DNA of 64,000 nt from Chryseobacterium sp. W4I1 (GCF_030816115.1 NZ_JAUSXQ010000001.1:372001-436000); one strand, 5' to 3'. Numbered from the stretch's first letter, positions 9,292 through 17,687 are shown. Made by a program: numbers and translations. The notes: a model not told the origin generated them from the letters alone.

Positions 9292-10203
9292 ATGAAAACA
9301 ATTATTTTAATACTTCTATCCATTATGACACTTACCAATTGTTCAGATTCTGTTTTTAGGTCACGTAAAAATGCAAATAGAAAAAATCTTCCACCCGGGA
9401 AATTGTTTGATGGAGCACAGCGTCAGGCTGCACAAAATATTTTTGATGAAAACAATGTTGAATTCATAAATACCATTAAGTCTCATCCTGAAGTAATCAA
9501 CAAACTAAGTGAGAAGGAAAATAAGGGATATACATTGCTGCACTATGCCGCATTGCTTGAAAATATGAAAGCAATGGAAACTTTATTACAAAATGGCGCT
9601 GATCCTAATATCATCACACCGCAAGGCTTACCAGTCAGGCATGCTGTAGCACTTAATCATTATGATATGTTGAATATGTTGCTAAAATATCATGCGATGC
9701 TTAATCCTGCAATTGGAATCAGCCCGCTTAGTGATGCAATGATGTTAGGAGACGAAAATACTGAAAGAAAAATGATAAATTATTTGCTGGAGCACGGTGC
9801 AGATATTAATAACATCTCTTACAATGGAGGCAATATTATGGAAGATGCTACAAGAGATGATCTTGATCTAGCCAGTTATTTTCTGGAAAAAGGAGGGCAG
9901 CCTAAAATAAAAGGGACCAATCTTTGTCCAATGGCTGACTATATTCAATATAAGGAAAAGCAGAAAAATGAACGAAATTTACCAGATTCTCCTTATTACC
10001 AAAAGTTATTTGGAATAAAAAAACAATTAATTGAAAAGTATAATGTAACATTTCCATACGAGAAAGACCTTGTAGAAGAGGCGAAACTTAGAATAAAGCT
10101 TTATGAAAATTTAGGCCCTAAAGATAAAATATCAATAAATTTTGAGAATAATTATGGTGAAAACCGCTATCAGGAAGATTTGGCTATTGTAAAGGGAAAA
10201 TAG
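9292..10203 (+). CDS. Ankyrin-repeat lipoprotein, probable immunity protein for the lipase effector
   Basis: The 303-aa protein opens with a lipoprotein signal ending in LTNC, so it should be anchored facing the periplasm. Residues about 75-190 hold three or four ankyrin repeats, such as YTLLHYAALLENMKAM and LLQNGADPN. It begins 1 bp after the lipase effector gene and ends at a strong terminator, making it the last gene of the vgrG unit. Ankyrin-repeat proteins that neutralise T6SS lipases in the periplasm are known in Proteobacteria; by that parallel I infer it protects this cell and its kin. Direct binding is untested. Confidence 0.72.
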   Translation: MKTIILILLSIMTLTNCSDSVFRSRKNANRKNLPPGKLFDGAQRQAAQNIFDENNVEFINTIKSHPEVINKLSEKENKGYTLLHYAALLENMKAMETLLQNGADPNIITPQGLPVRHAVALNHYDMLNMLLKYHAMLNPAIGISPLSDAMMLGDENTERKMINYLLEHGADINNISYNGGNIMEDATRDDLDLASYFLEKGGQPKIKGTNLCPMADYIQYKEKQKNERNLPDSPYYQKLFGIKKQLIEKYNVTFPYEKDLVEEAKLRIKLYENLGPKDKISINFENNYGENRYQEDLAIVKGK

Positions 10204-10234
10204 AGACCACTGGAAACAATACTTTAATAAATAT

Positions 10235-10268
10235 AAAATCAGACCGGATGAGGTCTGATTTTGTTTTT
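10235..10268 (+). terminator. Terminator ending the vgrG-effector-immunity unit
   Basis: An 11-bp perfect stem (AAAATCAGACC with GGTCTGATTTT, loop ggatga) is followed by GTTTTT. Confidence 0.85.
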
Positions 10269-10371
10269 ATATTTCCTATAATAGAGTAAAACATAAAGAA
10301 ATCGAACCTTCCTAAAAGCATTCCTTCTACTTTAAAACAGACATTTACAGCATTATGTTAAATCAAAAGTC

Positions 10372-10462
10372 GTAGTATTACTACATCAAATCGTAGAACT
10401 ACTACAATATTTCAGATTTACATTCAAAAACTTTTTCCTTACCTGCACCAAGGCTATCTTTG
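10372..10462 (+). promoter_or_regulatory. tssD2 promoter with tandem palindromes
   Basis: GTAGTATTACTAC (10372-10384) and GTAGAACTACTAC (10393-10405) repeat with a 21-bp period. A TATCTTTG -7 box follows at 10455-10462. Palindrome centres lie near -90 and -69 of the inferred start, the same geometry as at tssD1. The arms GTAG and CTAC are kept while the central 5 bp vary (tatta, aacta), which supports arm-specific protein binding. Confidence 0.75.
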
Positions 10463-10513
10463 CTCTGTAATCAATCACTATTCACAAAATATATAACAAT
10501 TAATTCACAAATT

Positions 10514-10921
10514 ATGGCAGCAAATTCAAGAGGAATTTTAAAATTTAACGGGGGAGAAGGTCAGAAATTATTAAAGCTGAACTACAGCGTATCAAGATCT
10601 ACAGACGTTTCAGGGCGTGTAGCATCAGACCCTTCCAACGCCCTTATCAAAATTACGGTAGAAGCAACTGAAAAATCTGATATCTTAGAAAGCTTATTGA
10701 ACGGAAAATACAAACCTACAACAGGTGAAGTTACCTTCAATAAATCTCACGAAGAAGGTACACTGACTACTTTAAAGTGGGAAAACGGATATGTGATCCA
10801 ACACGAAGTTGACTTCGATGCTATTGACAGCAACAGTATGCTGATCAGTTTTGTAGTAAGCGCAGAAGTCATTACCCAAGGTAACTCTGAGTACCGTGGA
10901 ATGTGGCCGGGAGGCAATTAA
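10514..10921 (+). CDS. tssD: TssD2 (Hcp-like) T6SS tube protein
   Basis: Second tube protein, 135 aa. The ATG at 10514 is preferred over an upstream ATG at 10460 because the product then aligns end to end with TssD1, and because 10460 lies inside the -7 box region. The protein copies TssD1 closely, with scattered changes and a different tail (EYRGMWPGGN). A run of about 60 bp near the 5' end is identical in the two genes, so they are recent duplicates or are kept alike by gene conversion. Lone second hcp/tssD genes next to effector modules are common in other T6SS loci. Whether TssD2 carries cargo or mixes with TssD1 is unknown. Confidence 0.9.
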   Translation: MAANSRGILKFNGGEGQKLLKLNYSVSRSTDVSGRVASDPSNALIKITVEATEKSDILESLLNGKYKPTTGEVTFNKSHEEGTLTTLKWENGYVIQHEVDFDAIDSNSMLISFVVSAEVITQGNSEYRGMWPGGN

Positions 10922-10957
10922 TAGACCCAAGTCTTTTTAGTAAAAATAACATCCGAT

Positions 10958-10988
10958 AGAACAGCAGCAATGCTGTTCTGTTTTTTTT
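10958..10988 (+). terminator. Terminator after tssD2
   Basis: A 9-bp perfect stem (AGAACAGCA with TGCTGTTCT) closed by a GCAA tetraloop is followed by a T8 run. It has the same loop as the tssD1 terminator. Confidence 0.88.
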
Positions 10989-11023
10989 AAATGATCTGTA
11001 AAAAATAACGTGCATAAAGTTAG

Positions 11024-11064
11024 GATGTTAGACATCAGATCAAACATCAGACATCAGATGATGA
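11024..11064. repeat. Low-complexity CATCAGA-word intergenic element
   Basis: The gap 10989-11223 contains repeated ACATCAGA/CATCAGAT words. The reverse complement, TCTGATG, recurs in the intergenic elements near 18.4 kb and 28.2 kb. No coding potential was seen. The remaining part of the gap carries the polA promoter. Confidence 0.4.
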
Positions 11065-11200
11065 CGTACTGTCTACCTCTTAACTACGGAAACAGCCCCC
11101 GAAACTCTAAGACATTCAAACACTCAACCGGTATTCCTCGCCACAAAACTTATACCCCATAATTCATCACTGATAACTCAAAGAAATATTCCTATTTTCT

Positions 11201-11208
11201 TATATTTG
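11201..11208 (+). promoter_or_regulatory. polA -7 promoter box
   Basis: TATATTTG fits the Bacteroidota -7 consensus TAnnTTTG and lies 15 bp before the polA ATG, predicting a very short leader. Confidence 0.55.
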
Positions 11209-11223
11209 TTCATTATTGATACT

Positions 11224-14082
11224 ATGGACGCAACACAAGATAAAAGACTCTTTCTCATCGATGCTTATGCAATGATATTTAGAGGATATTACGCACTCAT
11301 CAGGAATCCGAGACTGACCAGCACCGGATTGGATACTTCTGCTATTTTTGGCTTTACCAATTCTTTGATAGAACTTATCAGAAGAGAAAAGCCGACCCAT
11401 CTGGCAGTTGTTTTTGATGTTGGGCAGGCAAGCGTAAGGACTGATGATTATTCAGACTACAAAGCCAACAGGAGCGAAACTCCTGAAGCGATCAAAATTG
11501 CTATTCCATATATTCACAGAATTCTGCAGGCAATGCATATTCCCATCTTAGGGGTAGAAGGCTATGAAGCGGATGATGTTATAGGAACTATCGCCTGTAA
11601 AGCAGAAAAAGAAGGTTATACCACATTCATGGTAACGCCTGATAAAGATTTTGCCCAGCTGGTTACCGATCATATTAAAATCTATAAACCCGGGTTAAAA
11701 GGTGGTGATATCGAGATCCTTGGAGTAGAAGAAGTAAAAGCAAAATACGAGATCGAAGACCCTAAACAGGTCATTGATTTTCTTGCCATGATGGGAGATG
11801 CAGTAGATAATATCCCCGGTCTGGATGGAGTGGGCGAGAAAACTGCTATGAAATTCCTTAAAGAATTCGGCAATATTGAAACCCTTCTGGCCAATACAGA
11901 TAAACTGAAAGGAAAACTAAAAGAGAAAGTAGAAGCCTCTGCAGAACGTGGAATTTTGTCAAAAAAACTAGCCACTATCATCTGTGATGCCCCTGTAGAA
12001 TTCCATCAGGAACAATACGATCTTGATACTCCCGATTTCGAAAAAGTAAAAGAAGTTTTTGATGAAATTGAATTCAGAAGACTATATGAAAACCTTTACA
12101 GAGCCTTTGCTTCTGCGCCTGTAGAAACGGTGATCGTAAGTGAAGTAGAAGTTAAGCAGACAGCCGAAGGAACACAGGTAAAGGGACAGGTCATGCAGCT
12201 GGATCTGTTTGCCAATTTTGAAGAGCTGGATCAGGCAACTTCGACCAAATCAAATATTGAGCAGAATGATCACCTTTATCAGTTCGTGGACAATCCAAAG
12301 GCACAAAAAGTACTTGTTAATAACCTGTTGAAGCAGAAAGTGGTCTGTTTTGATACAGAAACCACTTCACTAAACGAATTGGAAGCCGAGCTTGTGGGAA
12401 TGAGTTTTTCCTACAAAAAAGGATTGGCTTATTATATTCCCTTATCTGAAGACAAAGGAGAAGTGCTTCAGACACTCGAAATATTCAGACCATTCTTTGA
12501 AAAAGAAGATCTGCTCAAAATCGCACACAATTTAAAATTCGATTATAAAATATTAAAACAGTACGATATTACCGTGAAGGGTGCCATGTTTGACACCATG
12601 ATCGCTCATTATCTACTGAATCCCGATGGAAGACACGGAATGGATTACCTTTCCGAAGTTTATCTGAACTACAAACCCGTTTCCATAGAAACCATTATCG
12701 GAAAGAAAGGAAAAAATCAGGGAACTTTCAGAGATGCAGATCTTAGAACACAGACTGATTATGCTGCGGAAGATGCCGATATAACTTTCCAGTTGTACGA
12801 ATTGTTTGCTCCACAACTGAAAAAAGAAAACTTAGAAGACCTGTTCTTCAACATAGAAATGCCTCTCATGGAGGTATTGGCTAAAATGGAGCTGGCCGGA
12901 ATTTCACTTGATGAAAAATGGCTTGCACAGGAAAGCATTGATCTTGAAAATGATCTCAGACAGCTGGAAAGCAAAATTTTTGAATTTTCAGGAGAAGAAT
13001 TCAATATGAATTCCCCGAAACAGCTTGGAGAAATCCTTTTTGAGAAAATGCAGCTTGATCCTAAAGCCAAAAAAACAAAAACAGGGCAATACGCCACTTC
13101 CGAAGATGTGCTTCAGAAACTTTCTTCAAAGCATGAAATTATCAAGCATATTCTGGAATACAGAACCTATCAGAAATTAAAATCTACCTATGTAGATGCT
13201 TTGCCTTCGCAGATCGATAAAAAGGATAACAGAGTGCATACCAATTTCTCCCAGACCACTGCTGCTACAGGCCGTCTGGCGAGTGTCAATCCGAACCTTC
13301 AGAATATCCCGATCAGAACACTTCGCGGACAGCAGATAAGAGGAGCTTTCGTTTCAGGAGAAGGTAAAAAGATCATCTCTGCCGATTACTCGCAGATCGA
13401 GCTTCGTCTGATTGCTGAGATCTCGGGAGAAGACAATATGATCAAAGCATTTCAGGATGGAGAAGATATTCACGCCTCAACCGCTGCAAAACTTTTTAAA
13501 ATACCTTTGGAAGAGGTTTCCAAAACACAGAGAAGCCAAGCAAAGACCGTGAATTTTGGAATTATTTACGGGCAGGGGGCCTTTGCATTGGCAGAACAGA
13601 CCGGGCTTTCTAGGTCTGAAGCCAAGCAGATGATCGAAGCCTATTTTGAGACCTATCCGAAATTAAAAGAATACATGGCTGAGCAGGTAAGCAAAGCCCG
13701 CCAGATGGGATACGTTGAAACCATTTTAGGCAGAAAACGTCATCTGAAAGATATCAATTCCAATAATTTTGTAGTAAGAGGCCATGCAGAAAGAAATGCT
13801 GTAAATGCTCCCGTTCAGGGAAGTGCAGCTGATGTGGTGAAACTGGCAATGATCAGAATTGATAAAGAACTGGATGCCCAGAATCTGCAAACCAAAATGC
13901 TTCTTCAGGTACATGACGAACTTTTATTTGAATCGCCAATTGATGAGATTGAAACAGCTTCAAAACTGATTAAAACTGAAATGGAAAGCGCATTAGAAAC
14001 GCAGGGTGCCATTATTGGTAGAGGTGGGAGTCGGGAAGAACTGGCTGGAAGCGCATTAATAAAGGGTAATAATAAAAAATAA
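11224..14082 (+). CDS. polA: DNA polymerase I
   Basis: Repair and Okazaki-fragment polymerase with three domains in the usual order. The 5' nuclease is at about 5-295 (LFLIDAYAMIFRGYY; DKDFAQLV). The 3'-5' exonuclease is at about 365-545 and keeps its metal-binding pair in FDTETTSL, so proofreading is probably active. The family A polymerase has motif A SADYSQIELRL and motif C QVHDELLFE. The ATG at 11224 is chosen over one 18 bp upstream because it sits at a normal distance from the -7 box and starts MDATQDKRLFLIDAY. The 953-aa length is normal for Bacteroidota PolA. It is a single-gene unit with its own promoter and terminator. Confidence 0.95.
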   Translation: MDATQDKRLFLIDAYAMIFRGYYALIRNPRLTSTGLDTSAIFGFTNSLIELIRREKPTHLAVVFDVGQASVRTDDYSDYKANRSETPEAIKIAIPYIHRILQAMHIPILGVEGYEADDVIGTIACKAEKEGYTTFMVTPDKDFAQLVTDHIKIYKPGLKGGDIEILGVEEVKAKYEIEDPKQVIDFLAMMGDAVDNIPGLDGVGEKTAMKFLKEFGNIETLLANTDKLKGKLKEKVEASAERGILSKKLATIICDAPVEFHQEQYDLDTPDFEKVKEVFDEIEFRRLYENLYRAFASAPVETVIVSEVEVKQTAEGTQVKGQVMQLDLFANFEELDQATSTKSNIEQNDHLYQFVDNPKAQKVLVNNLLKQKVVCFDTETTSLNELEAELVGMSFSYKKGLAYYIPLSEDKGEVLQTLEIFRPFFEKEDLLKIAHNLKFDYKILKQYDITVKGAMFDTMIAHYLLNPDGRHGMDYLSEVYLNYKPVSIETIIGKKGKNQGTFRDADLRTQTDYAAEDADITFQLYELFAPQLKKENLEDLFFNIEMPLMEVLAKMELAGISLDEKWLAQESIDLENDLRQLESKIFEFSGEEFNMNSPKQLGEILFEKMQLDPKAKKTKTGQYATSEDVLQKLSSKHEIIKHILEYRTYQKLKSTYVDALPSQIDKKDNRVHTNFSQTTAATGRLASVNPNLQNIPIRTLRGQQIRGAFVSGEGKKIISADYSQIELRLIAEISGEDNMIKAFQDGEDIHASTAAKLFKIPLEEVSKTQRSQAKTVNFGIIYGQGAFALAEQTGLSRSEAKQMIEAYFETYPKLKEYMAEQVSKARQMGYVETILGRKRHLKDINSNNFVVRGHAERNAVNAPVQGSAADVVKLAMIRIDKELDAQNLQTKMLLQVHDELLFESPIDEIETASKLIKTEMESALETQGAIIGRGGSREELAGSALIKGNNKK

Positions 14083-14109
14083 GGTGGGTTTTTAAGCTCA
14101 CCTTTTTTT
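14081..14109 (+). terminator. Terminator after polA
   Basis: The stem AAGGTG/CACCTT overlaps the polA stop codon and ends in seven Ts. Confidence 0.65.
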
Positions 14110-14133
14110 GATATAAAAAGAAGACTAAAAAAT

Positions 14134-14310
14134 TTAGCCTTCTGAACTTTCTGTATTATGCAGAAAATTGTTGTAATCATTTTTCACCTCATTGATTTTA
14201 CCTTCGTCTGTGGTTTTTAAGGCTCGTCCCAAAGGATAATATTGATCCCAGTGAACTTGATAAAGATAGTAAGTATAAATTTCCTGCGAAATACTACTTT
14301 TGTGGTAGTT
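14134..14310 (-). pseudogene. 3' remnant of an unidentified gene
   Basis: On the minus strand a 58-codon frame is open from just after a stop at 14311-14313 down to TAA at 14134-14136. It reads QEIYTYYLYQVHWDQYYPLG and then a Lys/Asn/Glu-rich tail. The composition looks like real protein rather than random frame, but there is no start codon or upstream domain. It follows a lipoprotein gene on the same strand. I read it as the tail of a deleted gene; family unknown. Confidence 0.35.
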
Positions 14311-14335
14311 TCACCGCTAAAGGAAAGCAGAATAT

Positions 14336-15073
14336 TTAATCATGAATGGCATCATAAGCTTTATGTATAGCATCATCAGGAGATGTTTTCTCAAATAAAT
14401 AGCGTTCTTTTTTTAGAGATATTGTTTTAGATTGCGAGGGCATTTCCTCTTCCATGGTATTGATGGTTTCATGGGTTAGTTTTCCTTTCATTGGCTCGTA
14501 GTACAATGCAGAATGGGAACCCGCTCCCATATTATAGGTTTCAATATAGGAAAGGATAAGGTCACCGTTCAGGTATTTAAATTTACTAAACTGATTTCCA
14601 TTAGGGCCAATATCATAAAGATTGATTGAAAGTTCTCCTTTATTGATAGCAATATCTTCAGGATTATACATTTTATAGCCTGCTTCATTGTATTCATCTG
14701 GTAAAGCAGTTTCCGAAACCTTGTCCAGTCGATAAGTTTTATCAGGATTTCTGAGCAGGATTAATATTTTCCTGCCATCCAATGTATCTTCCTTTTTTCT
14801 AATGACCAAAGCTGCATCATCCAGCCCGTCCTGGTTAAGATCTCCTTCCGCATCATACTGAATTTCATATCCGTCGGGTACCAGATCGGATAGTTTTTTC
14901 CCGGTTTTAAAAGATTCGGTCGGCTTTCCAGCGTTTTGACCGTTTGCAGAATCTTTTTGTACAGTTTTGTTAGCGGTAGTATCATCTTTTTGCTTTGTTT
15001 CTGATGCTTTATCTTTTTTGCAGGAATAAAAGGTCAAAAGACAAAAAGCCAGCGAAGGAATAATTTTTTTCAA
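14336..15073 (-). CDS. Lipoprotein of unknown function with a VCBS/FG-GAP-like calcium motif
   Basis: The 245-aa product begins with a lipoprotein signal (LLTFYSCKK), so it is expected in the outer or inner membrane lipid layer. A Lys/Thr/Asp-rich linker of about 45 residues follows. The folded part carries GDLNQDGLDDAALVI, the metal-binding loop seen in FG-GAP/VCBS-type repeats, followed by ILILLRNPDKTYRLDK. Related Bacteroidota proteins are usually annotated only as hypothetical lipoproteins. It lies 53 bp downstream of another minus-strand gene (15127-15759) and could be co-transcribed with it. Function unknown. Confidence 0.75.
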   Translation of the reverse strand: MKKIIPSLAFCLLTFYSCKKDKASETKQKDDTTANKTVQKDSANGQNAGKPTESFKTGKKLSDLVPDGYEIQYDAEGDLNQDGLDDAALVIRKKEDTLDGRKILILLRNPDKTYRLDKVSETALPDEYNEAGYKMYNPEDIAINKGELSINLYDIGPNGNQFSKFKYLNGDLILSYIETYNMGAGSHSALYYEPMKGKLTHETINTMEEEMPSQSKTISLKKERYLFEKTSPDDAIHKAYDAIHD

Positions 15074-15126
15074 TGGTTTTTAATTTTGTGATTTGTTTAA
15101 ATGTAGAGATCTTTTATAAATTGACC

Positions 15127-15759
15127 CTATTCGGTTTCTGAGTATTTAATCTTTTTCAGATCGCCGATCTCTCTTTTCATTCTTTCTTTCCAACCTTTCC
15201 CATTCCTTTTTTCCAGATAATGATCAGTCAGTTCATTGTATTTTTCCTGAGCTTTTATATCTATCGGATCAAACGTACAGCCAGTATTCTTTGAAATGAT
15301 GCCGTATTTTTCAGTGATACTGTCTATTCGGATGCTTGTTTGTTTATCATAGGCCGGGATAAAAAATCCACCTGCATATCTTACTACAATTTGGTCCTTT
15401 TTTATATCTTTTTCTGCCTCACGGATATAGTAGTTTTCTTGCTTAGTGAGTTCACTTTTGTTTTTTATGAATTCATTTGCAGCCATATAAACAAAAAACA
15501 ATAATGCCAGAGAATTTAAAAGAGGAAATACCCTAAGAAATTTACTTTTAAAACTCAGATTTTTGAAATTTAAACTGCTGATCGGATAAGAAACTAAAGC
15601 TGTAATAGCAAAAACGGCAGGAAGGTATTGGAGCTGACATTCTTTAACAATATACCACAAATCAAACTGCATAGGATAATTAAGGAAATAATACCCTACA
15701 ATGTACACTGTAATGAGAAGAAGTATAACAGTTAAATTAATGGCAATAATTTTTTTCAT
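15127..15759 (-). CDS. Membrane protein of unknown function
   Basis: I do not recognise this 210-aa protein. It has three predicted membrane helices in the first 110 residues (about 5-27, 45-65, 80-97) and a soluble, charged C-terminal half of about 100 residues ending in Lys/Glu-rich sequence. No catalytic motif was seen. A 13-bp inverted repeat about 80-130 bp upstream (15841-15887) separates it from the Imm22-like gene, so it probably begins its own unit with the lipoprotein gene downstream. Confidence 0.7.
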   Translation of the reverse strand: MKKIIAINLTVILLLITVYIVGYYFLNYPMQFDLWYIVKECQLQYLPAVFAITALVSYPISSLNFKNLSFKSKFLRVFPLLNSLALLFFVYMAANEFIKNKSELTKQENYYIREAEKDIKKDQIVVRYAGGFFIPAYDKQTSIRIDSITEKYGIISKNTGCTFDPIDIKAQEKYNELTDHYLEKRNGKGWKERMKREIGDLKKIKYSETE

Positions 15760-15840
15760 ATCAAAAGCTCTTTCTTATTTAAAAATAAAAATTCTGCAGA
15801 TAATCAAATTCATTCCGGGATACTTACAAGGGTTGATGTA

Positions 15841-15887
15841 AATAAAGGATCACAAAAACCTTCAGCAGACTCTCGTGATCCTTTATT
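15841..15887. terminator. Long-stem terminator, probably for the Imm22-like gene
   Basis: AATAAAGGATCAC (15841-15853) and GTGATCCTTTATT (15875-15887) form a perfect 13-bp stem with a 21-nt loop. It is downstream of the minus-strand gene that ends at 15908. Confidence 0.65.
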
Positions 15888-15907
15888 GAAGCCCTTTTCA
15901 TAAGGGG

Positions 15908-16306
15908 TTAGATATTGTATTCAATCTCACCGATATAATACAGTGCATATTCTTCATCATCCACTGAAACAGGATTGGGAATGGCGTATTTCTTTGCTAA
16001 AATAATAGCATTTACAGGAGTTTCCAGACCCAGTTCGTTGATCTTCTGTTCAACAGCCAGAAGCCATTGATCAGCATAAGAATAATCCGTGAATTTTTCA
16101 TAGATTCCTAAACTTTCATCCTCAAAGCCATATTCCAGAAAATCATCGTCAAACCAATGGATATTTTGAGTTTCTGCAAACTTTGAAACATATTGGTCCT
16201 CATCTTCTTCTTCCGTGTAATACGTCTCATCTTCTTCTATAAAATGATAAAAATCCTCTTCATTTTTAAAATATCCCAGCCAAAAGTGTGAAGTCTCTTT
16301 CTCCAT
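15908..16306 (-). CDS. Imm22-like immunity protein, orphan
   Basis: The 132-aa acidic protein starts MEKETSHFWLGYFKNEEDFYHF, continues with a run of Glu/Asp/Tyr, then IHWFDDDFLEYGFED, and ends in a short Ala/Val-rich helix and IGEIEYNI. This pattern (FWLG-F-E-DF, then a DDDF/EYGFED block) fits what I know of immunity protein 22, a family that neutralises contact-delivered nuclease-type toxins. No signal peptide is present, so the target would be cytoplasmic. No toxin gene lies beside it, so it would be an orphan acquired against a neighbour's toxin. The family call is by eye and moderate. Confidence 0.6.
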   Translation of the reverse strand: MEKETSHFWLGYFKNEEDFYHFIEEDETYYTEEEDEDQYVSKFAETQNIHWFDDDFLEYGFEDESLGIYEKFTDYSYADQWLLAVEQKINELGLETPVNAIILAKKYAIPNPVSVDDEEYALYYIGEIEYNI

Positions 16307-16334
16307 AAATTATTTTTTTAAGTATATCGTTTAT

Positions 16335-16889
16335 TTATTTTAATCTCCTTAATTGTTCGCTTTCGCTAATGACTTTTTCCAGTCTTGAAAGCCTTGTTTT
16401 TTCCTGTTTCGCACTCATCAGCCAGTGGATGGTTATTCTCTTATAGGAAGGAGACTGCTTTTCAAAAAACTCCCAGGCAATACGGTTCATTTTAAACTGT
16501 TTTTCATATACAGAATCCAGAATCTGCTCTGTTTCGTGTGAATAGATTCCTGTTTTGTCTTCTTTTCTTGCCTCAAATGCTTTCTGACCTTCCGGAGTCA
16601 TTAATCCGGCTTTCGTCAGCTCTTCCACTTTTTTAATGTTGATAATGCTCCAGGTACTGTTTGGTTTTCTGGGCGTAAAACGGTTATAATAACTTTCCGC
16701 ATCTAATGATTTTCTTACGCCGTCTATCCACCCGAAACACAATGCCTGATCCACAGATTCAGACCAGTTCAGAGAAGCTTTTTCGCTGCCTTTTTTGTAG
16801 AAGCCAACCAGAACTTCCTTTTCTTTCGTGTGATTTTCCTCCAGCCACTTTCTGAATTCTTCCTTTGTTGCAAAAAATAGAGGAACCAT
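16335..16889 (-). CDS. YdeI/OmpD-associated family protein
   Basis: The 184-aa soluble protein matches the YdeI/OmpD-associated family: FATKEEFRKWLEENHTKEKE, then WSESVDQALCFGWIDGVRK and FTPRKPNSTWSIINIKKVEEL, all family signatures. Members have been linked to bacteriocin protection in other bacteria, but the biochemical activity is not defined. The C-terminal half (KQFKMNRIAWEFFEKQSPSY, then KITIHWLMSAKQEKTR-like) is also typical. It lies 28 bp upstream of the Imm22-like gene on the same strand, so the two may be co-transcribed, which fits a small defence pair. Confidence 0.85.
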   Translation of the reverse strand: MVPLFFATKEEFRKWLEENHTKEKEVLVGFYKKGSEKASLNWSESVDQALCFGWIDGVRKSLDAESYYNRFTPRKPNSTWSIINIKKVEELTKAGLMTPEGQKAFEARKEDKTGIYSHETEQILDSVYEKQFKMNRIAWEFFEKQSPSYKRITIHWLMSAKQEKTRLSRLEKVISESEQLRRLK

Positions 16890-17029
16890 GGTGAGTCTTT
16901 ATTAGTATTAAAATGTAATATTACAAAAGTTTTCTTTTAAATCAGAAATTTACAGGATAAAGTCCATACCTTAAAAAATATTCTGATTAACTTTTTTATC
17001 GTAATTTTAGTATGGTAAAATGCTAAACA

Positions 17030-17677
17030 ATGGAATTTCTTCAGGATCATTATACGATCCAAAATGAACTGCTGCTGATTCTTATTTCCGTCTTTCTTGG
17101 TCTGCTGATCGGTGCAGAAAGGGAATACCGCAATAAATCTGCCGGACTGCGGACCTTTATCCTGGTTTGCTTCGGATCCTGCTTGTTTACTATACTTTCT
17201 ATCAAAATAGGGGTGCAGAATCCCGACCGGCTGGCCGCTAACATTATTACCGGGATTGGTTTTCTGGGTGCAGGTGTTATTTTTAAGGGCGACAATAAAA
17301 TAGACGGTATTACAACGGCCACCACTATTTGGGCAACTGCTTCCATAGGAATGGCGGTAGGCTCGGGATATGTTTATCTTTCACTTTTGGGAACCGCACT
17401 GGTACTTTTAATACTCAGTGCACTGATCTATCTTCAGAATTTTATAGACAGCAGTCATAAGATCCGGGAATATAGAATAACCGTGGCTGGTTCGGAAGAC
17501 ATCCAATACTGCGAAAAAATATTTGAAGATCATCATCTGAAACACCTGATGATCAAATTGCAGTATGCTCAGGGAAACCTTTCCATAACCTGGAGGCTTA
17601 CCGGCAAGCATACAAAACATGATGAGGTGGTAAGAAGATTGATTAATGATCCTAAAGTGGCCGCATATCAGTTTTAA
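17030..17677 (+). CDS. MgtC/SapB family membrane protein
   Basis: The 215-aa protein has four or five membrane helices in its first 140 residues, with the family signature GLLIGAEREYRNKSAGLRT and TGIGFLGAGVIF. The C-terminal 75 residues form a soluble domain resembling an ACT fold, as in longer MgtC proteins. Family members act in magnesium or phosphate stress and in virulence, by inhibiting ATP synthase or in ion homeostasis in the best-studied cases. The gene stands alone and converges on the NlpE-like gene through a shared terminator. Confidence 0.88.
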   Translation: MEFLQDHYTIQNELLLILISVFLGLLIGAEREYRNKSAGLRTFILVCFGSCLFTILSIKIGVQNPDRLAANIITGIGFLGAGVIFKGDNKIDGITTATTIWATASIGMAVGSGYVYLSLLGTALVLLILSALIYLQNFIDSSHKIREYRITVAGSEDIQYCEKIFEDHHLKHLMIKLQYAQGNLSITWRLTGKHTKHDEVVRRLINDPKVAAYQF

Positions 17678-17687
17678 AGTAAAAGCA

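Noticed and set aside
10460..10513. ATG 54 bp upstream of tssD2
   Set aside because: It lies within the -7 box area, and the extension has no counterpart in TssD1.
11041..11070. CRISPR-like repetition of CATCAGA words
   Set aside because: Units are short, irregular and without spacers of set length; no cas genes are near.
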